A program made the translations under genes and the position numbers. Of a stretch of DNA of 29,093 nucleotides, positions 15,917 through 23,303 are shown piece after piece. Source of the DNA: an uncultured Emergencia sp. (lineage in GTDB: Bacteria; Bacillota; Clostridia; Peptostreptococcales; Anaerovoracaceae); NCBI GenBank assembly GCA_937997955.1, contig CALLDR010000124.1, positions 1 through 29,093 of the forward strand, read 5' to 3'. The notes below the pieces were generated by a model. The model ran no database searches. It was not told the DNA's origin and was given only the letters and a program-made list of their open reading frames with translations. The stretch's first letter is position 1. Each line of letters opens with the position of its first letter.

Positions 15917-17062
15917 TTATGGTAACAATTTTAGATTTTCCAGGACAGCCTGACGTTTCTGTTCCAGTCCTTCCCTCGTCTCGTCCCAGCTAATAAAGAT
16001 GCCGCGGAAAGGGCCGGCGTCCCCGCTGTAATCTGTCATGACCTCCTGACAGCCGCAGAAATCCGTCAGCAGAGACAACGGTCCCGCCTCCGCCATCATG
16101 TGCTCCCCTTCCTGAAGGATCTCTGTCCGATCTGTCTGGCCGTCTTCTCCGGAGACTCTGCGGTAGTGCTCGTAGACAGAAAAGCCCTGCGGGCCGGCCT
16201 GCTTTGACCGAAATTCTCCGGCGCAGAAGATATCCGCCAGCTCCCTGACGTAGTTCATGCCGGAGCAAGTGAGCACCGCGATCGGCGTCTGGCTAGGCAG
16301 CCTGGCGTCGATCTCCAGGACCTTCATATCCTCTCCGTCGTCGATGACCTCCACATCCATGATACCGTGAAGACCGACCAGCTCCGCCAGCCTCCGGGCG
16401 ATCTCGCTGATCCGCCTCTCCTTCGGCTCTCCGACAAAGTACGGCGCTGTGACCCTGCAGCAGTCGTAAACCTGGTCCATATGGATCTGGGTGACGGCGT
16501 AGGTCCGGTAATTACCCGGCACGCCGATGACCTCTACGGAATAGGACGGCCCTTCCAGGTATTCCTGGACGATCCATTCCTCAGGATGCCGGCACTCTGC
16601 TAGAAAAGCCTCTGCCTCTTCACGGCTTTCGACCCGCCGGACACCGGCGGAACCGCTTTCCCCCGACGGCTTGATGATATACGGCGGCTGTCCCTGCGGA
16701 TAATACCGCGGTGACGGAATGTCGTTCTCATGCATCAAAGCGTCCGACGCCGCTTTTGACTTGGTAACGGAGTAGGCGTCCGGATCAAAGGCAAGGCGAA
16801 GTCCTTCCTCCTCGCAGATCTGGCAAATGGCGTCGAGGAGGGCGTCGTTCTCGTTGCAGGGCAGGATAAAGTCCGCCTCCTTCATGGCCGCGATGACCTG
16901 CGCGTCCCGCCGGACCGCGTCGCCGCAGACAAACCGGTCCGCCAGGCCCGACGCCGGAACCTGGGCGTCCCTGTCGATGAGAATGGTCTCAAAACCAGCC
17001 TTCTTCGCTAAATATACTGCCTCCGTGCCCTGCAGCTTTCCGCCGATGATGGCGATCTTCAT
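15917..17062 (-). CDS. pylC: PylC, 3-methylornithine:lysine ligase
   Basis: A 381-residue ATP-grasp ligase that joins 3-methyl-D-ornithine to the epsilon-amino group of lysine. The N-terminus MKIAIIGGKLQGTEAVYLA is the PylC Rossmann-like start; ATP-grasp elements include PYIIKPSGESGSAG and DVEVIDDGEDMKVLEIDARLPSQTP. The start is the ATG at 17060-17062 right after AGGAGGAGCCTT. The open frame extends 39 codons further upstream through a 12-bp tandem repeat, which I treat as untranslated. It follows pylB and precedes pylSc. Ends in TAA. Confidence 0.95.
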   Translation of the reverse strand: MKIAIIGGKLQGTEAVYLAKKAGFETILIDRDAQVPASGLADRFVCGDAVRRDAQVIAAMKEADFILPCNENDALLDAICQICEEEGLRLAFDPDAYSVTKSKAASDALMHENDIPSPRYYPQGQPPYIIKPSGESGSAGVRRVESREEAEAFLAECRHPEEWIVQEYLEGPSYSVEVIGVPGNYRTYAVTQIHMDQVYDCCRVTAPYFVGEPKERRISEIARRLAELVGLHGIMDVEVIDDGEDMKVLEIDARLPSQTPIAVLTCSGMNYVRELADIFCAGEFRSKQAGPQGFSVYEHYRRVSGEDGQTDRTEILQEGEHMMAEAGPLSLLTDFCGCQEVMTDYSGDAGPFRGIFISWDETREGLEQKRQAVLENLKLLP

Positions 17063-17087
17063 AAGGCTCCTCCTTCCTGCGGCATCT

Positions 17088-17195
17088 GTATTACATGCTG
17101 TATTACATGCCGTGTTACATTTCGTATTGCATTCCATATTCCATGCTGTATTCCATGCTGTTTTCCGCGCCGGATCCAATACCGTATTCCATGCC
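17088..17195. repeat. Degenerate 12-bp tandem repeat between pylB and pylC
   Basis: Consecutive 12-base units run from 17088: GTATTACATGCT, GTATTACATGCC, GTGTTACATTTC, GTATTGCATTCC, ATATTCCATGCT, GTATTCCATGCT, then diverged units and a final GTATTCCATGCC at 17184-17195 flanked by GGATCC. The period is a multiple of three and the minus strand is open in the pylC frame (repeating Asn-Thr-Ala-Cys-like units), but the pylC ribosome-binding site lies downstream of it. Confidence 0.85.
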
Positions 17196-17221
17196 GGATC
17201 CGCGTCTTTTCCGCCTGTCCT

Positions 17222-18238
17222 TCAGCTTTCGCTGAGAAACGCCTGATATTCCTCCCGGCTGGCGATGCGCAGCCCCATATCCGCCAGAATGGCCGCCGCC
17301 TCTTCTACGGTCCTTCCGCCTTCATCTACATCCATGACATTGTGGGCCACGCCCATGAAACCGCTCCGGGGCGGAATGATGGAGGTGATCAGATTGGCGC
17401 CGGCATTGATCCTGTCCTCCAGTCCTTTGATGCCGTCCACATCCAGAGATGCCGGAATCAGCGCCGTCGGATACAGCAGCCGCATGAGGGCGATGATCTT
17501 CAGTTCTTCCAGACGGTCCGGTGTCCTGACATTTTCCATCGGGCTGCCTGCCTGCGGGATAAAGCTCATGACCCGCACCTGTCTGGCGCCGATCTCTCCC
17601 ATCAGCTTCAGGGAACGGGCGATGTCCTCCGGCCCCTCGCCGACGCCGGCCAGCAGGCCCTCCTCTATGTACATGCCCCGGTCTCTGGCATAGAGCTTGG
17701 CGTGCATCCGCTCGTCATAGCTCTGGCCGACACGCAGGCGTTCAAACAGCTGGCGGTTGTGAGTTTCCTGATACAGGGCGTAGAAATCCGCGCCCGCTTC
17801 GGCGAGCTTGTCTATGATCCGGTCGCTGACCACGCCGGGAGAGATCATGACAGGGGTCTGGTATTCCTCTTTGATCGCCCTGATGATGCGGCATACGGTT
17901 TCAAACTGCTCACTGTGGTACTGCGGATCCTCTCCCATGGTCAGGTCGATCAGGTTGACCCCTGAATCGATCAGCGCCTTTGCTACCGCCAGCACCTCCT
18001 CCTCGGACTTCCGATAGCGCTCGATCTGGTTGGATCTGCGGTAGTAACAGAAATTGCAGTTGTTCCGGCAATAGGTAGTGAAATATACGAACCCGTAGGC
18101 GAAGATCTTATCGCCCTGGACCGCCTGACGCTGTTTTCTCGCGGCGGCGAACAGGGCGCGGATCTCCTCTTCATCTCGGCTGGTGATCAGCTCTGCCAGT
18201 TCTTCCTCCGTAAAATCTCTCTTCTCAAACTCTGTCAT
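17222..18238 (-). CDS. pylB: PylB, 3-methylornithine synthase (radical SAM)
   Basis: A 338-residue radical SAM mutase that rearranges lysine to 3-methyl-D-ornithine, the first step of pyrrolysine biosynthesis. The 4Fe-4S binding CxxxCxxC is YCRNNCNFC with Cys57, Cys61 and Cys64; DLTMGEDPQYH and MSFIPQAGSPM are conserved in the PylB/BioB-like group. The start is the ATG at 18236-18238 because AAGGAGGA lies seven bases before it; the GTG at 18256 overlaps that site. It starts about 30 bases after the corrinoid activator gene. Ends in TGA. Confidence 0.96.
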   Translation of the reverse strand: MTEFEKRDFTEEELAELITSRDEEEIRALFAAARKQRQAVQGDKIFAYGFVYFTTYCRNNCNFCYYRRSNQIERYRKSEEEVLAVAKALIDSGVNLIDLTMGEDPQYHSEQFETVCRIIRAIKEEYQTPVMISPGVVSDRIIDKLAEAGADFYALYQETHNRQLFERLRVGQSYDERMHAKLYARDRGMYIEEGLLAGVGEGPEDIARSLKLMGEIGARQVRVMSFIPQAGSPMENVRTPDRLEELKIIALMRLLYPTALIPASLDVDGIKGLEDRINAGANLITSIIPPRSGFMGVAHNVMDVDEGGRTVEEAAAILADMGLRIASREEYQAFLSES

Positions 18239-18267
18239 GACACGTTCCTCCTTCACTCATCGTAAGC

Positions 18268-20094
18268 TTACATGAACATCATGGCCATCATGTACTCGTC
18301 CTGGAAATCCGGCCGCCCCGCCAGCTCGATGTGTTCGATCTTTCTGGCGTCTGCCTCTGCTTCCTCCCTGCAGCTCTGGGACAGCAAGATCATAGACGCG
18401 CCGATGCCTGCCGCGTTGCCCAGAGAAACGATTTTGTCCTCGCTGACCTTAGGCAGCAGGCCGATATGAATGGCGCTGGCGTTGCGGATATAACTGCCGA
18501 AGGCGCCGGCGATGCTGACCCGCTCCAGGGTGTCCAGGGAGACGCCGATCTCCCGCATCATAATGGTGATGCCCGCCGAGATGGCCGCCTTTGCCAGCTG
18601 CACCTCGCGCACGTCCTTCTGGGTGATGACCACATCTCGCTTCCCGTCAGGGCTGAAATACAGCACGAAGTCGTTGGCCCTTCCATTGGCTTTGACGTGC
18701 CGCAGCACATTTTGGCTGAAGCCCTTCTTTTCCAGCTTTTCCCTAGGAAGAAGCCGGCCGGATCCGTCCACAATGCCGGTGCGGATCAGCTCTCCTACCG
18801 CGTCGATGATGCCGGAACCGCAGATGCCTGCAGGCCCACAGCCGCCGATGACGCCGATTTCCACCCGGTCCTCCAAGATGTCCACCTTTTCGATGGCCCC
18901 TCTGGCCGCCCGCATTCCCTGGCTGATGGAGCTTCCCTCAAAGGCAGGTCCGGCGGCGGTGGAGCATGCTACGGCGCGCCCGTTGCCCGTAAGGACGATC
19001 TCTCCGTTGGTCCCGATATCGATGAACAGATGGCCTTTATCCCTGTCCATCAGGTCCGTGGTGATGATGCCGGCCGTAATATCCGAACCCACATGTCCGG
19101 CGATATTGGCGGCAACGTATACCTCCGCTCCATCAAAGGCTTTCAGGCCCAGGGTTTTGGCCTCGGCGGACACCCCCTTTGTAAAGACAGGTGAGAACGG
19201 CGAATGGGCCAGCTGGGCAGGATCGATGCCCAGGAACACATGGCTCATGGTCGTGTTTCCCACTACGGTCATCTGATAGATGTTGCCGCTGCTGATGCCC
19301 TCTTCCTCTTCAAAGCCTTCGATGGCCCGGTTGATGCAGTCGATGACCGCTTTCTGCAGGATCTGCAGGTTTCCCTCCGCTTCTCCGGCAAAGGTGATGC
19401 GGGAAATGACGTCCGCGCCGTAAGCGCCCTGCGGGTTGGTCACAGCGGAAACGCCGGCCATGGAGCCGTCCGAGCAGTTCCACAGCATGACCACCGCTGT
19501 CGTGGTGCCGATATCCACGGCCACGCCGTAGTTTTCCTTCTCTCTGTCTCCAGCCTCTACGTCGATGATCCAGCCCTCCCGATGGGTAAGGGTGATCAGG
19601 CTTTCTTCTTTTTCCTTCATCACCTGAGGCAGCTTTGCCAGGGCTCCATAGGAAAAGGCGCCGCCTTCCCATCCAAAGGCTTCCAGAATCCGCTCCTCAT
19701 CGCTGCGCTGGTCAGCCAGCGACGCCGCCGCGATGCTGACGCACTGCTTCTCCACAGCGGAAAAAGGGGTAAACCCTTCCGGCAGGCGGATCAGCTTTTT
19801 CTTTCTGGACGCTGTCGTCTCCGCCTCGGCCACCTCTACGATCATGCCTTCACTGACCAGATGGCAGCAGGCCAGCCGGTATCCCGCCTCGATATCGGCC
19901 TCGCTGAGCCTGTGGTGATGGTCCCGAGCCCCAGAAACGTCTCCTTTCAGAACCTTTACGCGGCATTTGCCGCAGGTTCCCATGCCGGCGCAGTTGCCGT
20001 CGATGCTGACTCCCGCCTTGGCGGCCGCCTGCAGTATGGTCTCACCGGGAGCCGCGTCCCATGTGACATTCTGTGGTAAAAACGTTATCTTCAT
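18268..20094 (-). CDS. RACo/RamQ-like reductive activator of corrinoid proteins
   Basis: A 608-residue protein with an N-terminal 2Fe-2S ferredoxin domain (Cys35, Cys41, Cys44 and Cys76/77; CAGMGTCGKC) and a large ASKHA-type ATPase region (DUF4445) with GVAVDIGTTTAVVML and LFIDIGTNGEIVL. Such proteins use ATP to reduce accidentally oxidised Co(II) corrinoid to active Co(I). Archaeal methylamine systems use the unrelated RamA; this bacterial type is what acetogens use (RACo, RamQ). Here it should reactivate MttC and MtbC. It overlaps no gene and follows the MetH-activation-like gene by four bases. Confidence 0.92.
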   Translation of the reverse strand: MKITFLPQNVTWDAAPGETILQAAAKAGVSIDGNCAGMGTCGKCRVKVLKGDVSGARDHHHRLSEADIEAGYRLACCHLVSEGMIVEVAEAETTASRKKKLIRLPEGFTPFSAVEKQCVSIAAASLADQRSDEERILEAFGWEGGAFSYGALAKLPQVMKEKEESLITLTHREGWIIDVEAGDREKENYGVAVDIGTTTAVVMLWNCSDGSMAGVSAVTNPQGAYGADVISRITFAGEAEGNLQILQKAVIDCINRAIEGFEEEEGISSGNIYQMTVVGNTTMSHVFLGIDPAQLAHSPFSPVFTKGVSAEAKTLGLKAFDGAEVYVAANIAGHVGSDITAGIITTDLMDRDKGHLFIDIGTNGEIVLTGNGRAVACSTAAGPAFEGSSISQGMRAARGAIEKVDILEDRVEIGVIGGCGPAGICGSGIIDAVGELIRTGIVDGSGRLLPREKLEKKGFSQNVLRHVKANGRANDFVLYFSPDGKRDVVITQKDVREVQLAKAAISAGITIMMREIGVSLDTLERVSIAGAFGSYIRNASAIHIGLLPKVSEDKIVSLGNAAGIGASMILLSQSCREEAEADARKIEHIELAGRPDFQDEYMMAMMFM

Positions 20095-20098
20095 GCTT

Positions 20099-20815
20099 TC
20101 ATGCTTCCTCCTTAGATTTTGCTTTTATGGCACAGAACTGGCATCCGCCGGTATTACCCAGGCAGCGCATGCAGCCGGATTCCGCCTTCAGATCCGTTCT
20201 GTTATATACAAGATACAGGCCGGCGCAGGTCTTCTGCGGTATCATCAGCCCGCTGTCCTTGACGCGGACATCGATGGCCGCCGCGTCCAGAATCGAAAAG
20301 AATTTCTTCGTCTCGATGACGGGCATGCCGAAATATCCGGGTCCGAATTCCTCCGACAGACAGACCTGCCTGCCCGGAAATCGTTCTTCCATGTCCCGTT
20401 TGATGTGCTGTTCCGTCAAAACCTGGATTCCGGCGTCCACGTAATTGGTCCCCCAGATGTCGGCATAGAGGAAGTCCATGATGTTCTCCTCGCTGGAGAA
20501 CAGACACTCTCCCGCGGTCAGCATATAGAAATAGATGCCCTCCACGGCTTCCCGCGGAATCTGGTCAAAGTAGTTGCAGGAAATGACAGCATCACCGATT
20601 CTGACAGCGCCGCCAGAAAAATGCTCCGGGCCGTAAAAGGAAACCAGGGCGTTGATGTTGATGCCTTCAATGCCGTCATCTCTGACCTTTTCGCCCATCT
20701 TCATCATGCGCTGATGCTTTTCCCTGCTCAGATCAAAACCGCAGGTCTGGATAAAGCGCTTTTCGGCCAGGGAATGCGCCGCGGCCTCTTCTATCATAAT
20801 CCTTTCGTTGATCAT
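20099..20815 (-). CDS. MetH-activation-domain-like protein with C-terminal CxxC pair
   Basis: A 238-residue protein resembling the vitamin B12-dependent methionine synthase activation domain (the SAM-binding reactivation domain of MetH), with CLSEEFGPGYFGMP in place of the usual activation-domain motif. The C-terminus carries C215-MR-C218-LGNTGG-C225-QF-C228, a CxxC-x6-CxxC array that could bind a metal or Fe-S cluster. Stand-alone proteins of this family are common beside corrinoid methyltransferases; their exact step is not settled. Start ATG at 20813-20815 after AGGAGG. Ends TGA, four bases before the activator gene. Confidence 0.8.
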   Translation of the reverse strand: MINERIMIEEAAAHSLAEKRFIQTCGFDLSREKHQRMMKMGEKVRDDGIEGININALVSFYGPEHFSGGAVRIGDAVISCNYFDQIPREAVEGIYFYMLTAGECLFSSEENIMDFLYADIWGTNYVDAGIQVLTEQHIKRDMEERFPGRQVCLSEEFGPGYFGMPVIETKKFFSILDAAAIDVRVKDSGLMIPQKTCAGLYLVYNRTDLKAESGCMRCLGNTGGCQFCAIKAKSKEEA

Positions 20816-20874
20816 TTGTATCTAACCTCCTATACGCGTCTGCGCAGTCCTCGTCTGCTCTCCATATGGCAAAC

Positions 20875-20903
20875 AAGGTGACAAGCCATAGACCTGCCAC
20901 CTT
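20875..20903 (-). repeat. Hairpin downstream of the MtbA-like gene
   Basis: AAGGTGACA (20875-20883) and TGCCACCTT (20895-20903) can pair over nine positions (one G-U on the minus strand) with an 11-base loop, in the 110-base spacer between the MtbA-like and MetH-activation-like genes. Only GTTTGCC follows on the minus strand, so it is at best a weak attenuator. Confidence 0.45.
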
Positions 20904-20925
20904 ATATTTTGATCGTATATCGATC

Positions 20926-22284
20926 CTATTTCTTCGCTTTCGCTTCTTTTACCGCCTCGATCAGCTCTTCCTTGGACGGAATGATGGAAATGTACTTCTG
21001 TTCGCCGTCGATACACATGGTCGGCAGGTTCGCGATACCCATCTTTCTGGTCCTTGCGATGTCGTCCTTGATGAAGTATTTATACACCCTGTACTCCGCC
21101 ATATCCTTCAGGTCGTCCCAGTTGTCCTCTACGGAAGCCAGCATATATGTGCAGGCCGCGCACTGTTCCGGGTCCAGCAGGAAACACTCGATGAGAACCT
21201 TGTCCATGTTCTTGTAGTCAGGGATCTCCACGTTGGAATCGTCGATGACGGTCTCGTAGTTCTTGATCAGCTCTCTGGTGCTGTCAGGGCTCTTCACGGC
21301 CTGAGCGCAGGCGATGGTGTTTTCGATCGGCGTGTCGTACGGCATATCGCAGCCAGGGCTGACGATCAGGTTGTGGTGATCCAGGGAATCGATGAGATCG
21401 ATCACGCCCTTCATGTTATCCTCCTGATTGCCGTGGAGCATGGTCGTGGTAAGAGGAATGTTTCCCCCGATGGTGATATTGTATTTGTCGGTAACCTCCT
21501 TGGCCTTCGGCAGGTTTACGTTCTCGTCGACGGATACGCCGTCCGGTCCCATCTTGCACATGACCTCGATCTGCTTGGTGGCGTTGCCGCACACGAAGAA
21601 GCAGGAGAACCTGTCTCTGGATCTCACATAGTCAAAGACTGCCTTGAAGCCTTCTGACAGCATCTTCTCAATGTGCTTCGGGGATACCTGGGAAACCAGC
21701 GGGTCCACCACAGCGATAACGTCCATGCCGGCGTCGATGTACATGCCGGCCATGGCGATGGCGACCTGGGAGCAATAGCCTACCAGATCTTTTACGTATC
21801 CTGGATCCGCCACCATATCCATGAAGATATCGGTGCCTCTCAGGTGGGACGCCAGGGTGAACGGTCCGCAGATCAGTCCGTACAGGGCGGTTTTTTCGCC
21901 GACAGCCTCTTTGACCCTCTTCATGGCTGACAGGATCATCGGCAGTCTGCCGGATTCCGGCGTAGGGATCTTGCACTGGCAAGGAATGGATTTCTCTCCG
22001 GCCAGCGGATGGCTCTTGACCGACGGCGGGTTGTTTTCCGCCCACATCAGATCGCAGCCCAGGATCTCAGCCTCGACCTGCAGGTCGAAGATGATCGGCA
22101 TTCCGTCCGGTCTATATAACTTGTCCGCCTCCAACAGGCATTCAACAAGCTTGTCTTCATCTCTAAGTACTTCTTCGGCTGTATAGCCTTTCAGTTTTCC
22201 AACATGGACGCCGGCAAACGGCACCCAAGGGATCTCGTTGGTCTGTTCATGTCTCAGTGTCTGGAAAATAAGTTCTTTACCCAT
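20926..22284 (-). CDS. MtbA-like corrinoid:cofactor methyltransferase fused to a thioredoxin-like domain
   Basis: A 452-residue protein. Residues ~1-345 are a uroporphyrinogen-decarboxylase-fold methyltransferase of the MtaA/MtbA/MtqA group, which moves the methyl group from the methylated corrinoid protein to the next acceptor (CoM in archaea, probably tetrahydrofolate or another carrier here). The zinc-site HxC of MtbA reads FVC (Phe230, Cys232); the second Cys is SPGCDMP (Cys312). Residues ~360-452 look like a thioredoxin/glutaredoxin fold with C375-AA-C378 and a cis-Pro-like NLPTM (Pro421). The start is the ATG at 22282-22284 after TTTGGAGGAA. It ends in TAG. Confidence 0.85.
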   Translation of the reverse strand: MGKELIFQTLRHEQTNEIPWVPFAGVHVGKLKGYTAEEVLRDEDKLVECLLEADKLYRPDGMPIIFDLQVEAEILGCDLMWAENNPPSVKSHPLAGEKSIPCQCKIPTPESGRLPMILSAMKRVKEAVGEKTALYGLICGPFTLASHLRGTDIFMDMVADPGYVKDLVGYCSQVAIAMAGMYIDAGMDVIAVVDPLVSQVSPKHIEKMLSEGFKAVFDYVRSRDRFSCFFVCGNATKQIEVMCKMGPDGVSVDENVNLPKAKEVTDKYNITIGGNIPLTTTMLHGNQEDNMKGVIDLIDSLDHHNLIVSPGCDMPYDTPIENTIACAQAVKSPDSTRELIKNYETVIDDSNVEIPDYKNMDKVLIECFLLDPEQCAACTYMLASVEDNWDDLKDMAEYRVYKYFIKDDIARTRKMGIANLPTMCIDGEQKYISIIPSKEELIEAVKEAKAKK

Positions 22285-22379
22285 TATTATTTCCTCCAAA
22301 ACGTTATACTCTTTACTTTGCTTCTTTACTTTACTTTGCTTCTTTTACTCTGTTTCTTTGCTTCGCTCTTGATCGCGCT
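22285..22379. repeat. Low-complexity pyrimidine/purine spacer between mtbC and the MtbA-like gene
   Basis: Plus-strand repeats of CTTTACTTTGCTTC-like units (about 22310-22370) give a purine-rich, A-rich minus-strand leader. A similar A/G-rich leader lies between mttC and mttB (26236-26345). No gene is present. Confidence 0.55.
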
Positions 22380-23054
22380 TTACTCTTTTTTGTATTTTTC
22401 TTTGATCAGCTCCAGGGCTACCCGTACAGCATCTACAGCGTCCTCACTGTAGCCGCTGGCTCCGATCTTCTTCGCCCATCTCGGCGTGCACGGTGCGCCT
22501 CCAACCATGGTAATAAAGCTGTCTTTCTCGCCCCGTTCGACCAGGAGCTTCTCCAGCTTTTTCTGTTCTGACATGGTGGAAGTCAGCAGCGCGCTGGTTC
22601 CTATGATATCAGCGTTATACTTCTTTGCCGCTTCCACGATATCCTCCACAGGGACCTCACAGCCCAGGTCGATGACCTCGAACCCCGCGGTCCGCAGTGT
22701 TGAAGCAACGATGCCTTTGCCGATGTCATGGACGTCTCCCGCCACGGTAGCCAAGATCACCGTTCCCTTTTTCTCCAGGACCGGCCCTCCTTCTCCCTCC
22801 TCGTTGAGGTATTCCAGGATCGTGTTGGTCACGCTCTTCATGACCTCGGCCGCGTAGATCAGTTCCGGCAGGGACAGTACGCCCTTGTCAAAACGCTCAC
22901 CGATTTCATCGTTACCGGCGCCAAATCCGGACAGCAATAATTCCAGGAGATCCATGCCTTCCGCTCTCGCTTCATCGATGATGCGAAACGCCTTCGTCTC
23001 ATCAGCATCCACAATCGCTTCTTTCGCTTTTCTAAATGTTTCCTGCTTATCCAA
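22380..23054 (-). CDS. mtbC: MtbC-like corrinoid protein
   Basis: A 224-residue methyltransferase corrinoid protein: an N-terminal helical cap (about 1-90) and a B12-binding Rossmann domain with the cobalt-ligand motif D107-V-H109-D-I-G112, then GTSALLTSTM and GGAPCTPRWAKKIGA. His109 is the expected lower axial ligand. It carries the methyl group from dimethylamine. The start is a TTG at 23052-23054, seven bases after GAAGGAGG; the upstream TTG at 23078 overlaps that site. Assignment to dimethylamine is from its position after mtbB. Ends TAA. Confidence 0.9.
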   Translation of the reverse strand: MDKQETFRKAKEAIVDADETKAFRIIDEARAEGMDLLELLLSGFGAGNDEIGERFDKGVLSLPELIYAAEVMKSVTNTILEYLNEEGEGGPVLEKKGTVILATVAGDVHDIGKGIVASTLRTAGFEVIDLGCEVPVEDIVEAAKKYNADIIGTSALLTSTMSEQKKLEKLLVERGEKDSFITMVGGAPCTPRWAKKIGASGYSEDAVDAVRVALELIKEKYKKE

Positions 23055-23079
23055 ATTCGTGCCTCCTTCACTGAACAAA

Positions 23080-23113
23080 TGTGATAAAGAACTTCTCAGA
23101 TAATCTTATCACA
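23080..23113 (-). promoter_or_regulatory. Inverted repeat just upstream of the mtbC ribosome-binding site
   Basis: TGTGATAA (23080-23087) and TTATCACA (23106-23113) form a perfect 8-bp inverted repeat with an 18-base loop. The arms look like TGTGA/TCACA half-sites, but the spacing is too wide for a CRP-type operator, so it may be an RNA hairpin or an unknown operator. Confidence 0.5.
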
Positions 23114-23173
23114 TTATGTCAATGTTGGCTATTTCTTTTTGCGAAAAGTATTTCCATATTTACTTTGTTAAAT

Positions 23174-23208
23174 GTGGAATAGACCCACTCCTCGCAAGCC
23201 TATTCCAC
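23174..23208 (-). promoter_or_regulatory. Inverted repeat in the mtbB-mtbC spacer
   Basis: GTGGAATAG (23174-23182) and CTATTCCAC (23200-23208) are a perfect 9-bp inverted repeat around 17 bases, in the middle of the 249-base mtbB-mtbC spacer. No T run follows on either strand. It could be an RNA-processing or stability hairpin that sets different levels of MtbB and MtbC mRNA. Confidence 0.55.
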
Positions 23209-23303
23209 TGTTCTGTCTGTCTCATGCGCAGGTCTTTTCTAAGATCAGCTTCTGACGGGGCTTTCTGACTCCTTGCCCGAAAGCGGCTCCGAAAGCGCTG
23301 CCC

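Noticed and set aside
17063..17179. A 39-residue N-terminal extension of PylC through the 12-bp repeats
   Set aside because: AGGAGGAGCCTT sits just before the ATG at 17062, and MKIAIIGG is the normal PylC start.
17088..17195. CRISPR array
   Set aside because: The units are 12 bases, contiguous and degenerate, with no spacers; it is a minisatellite.
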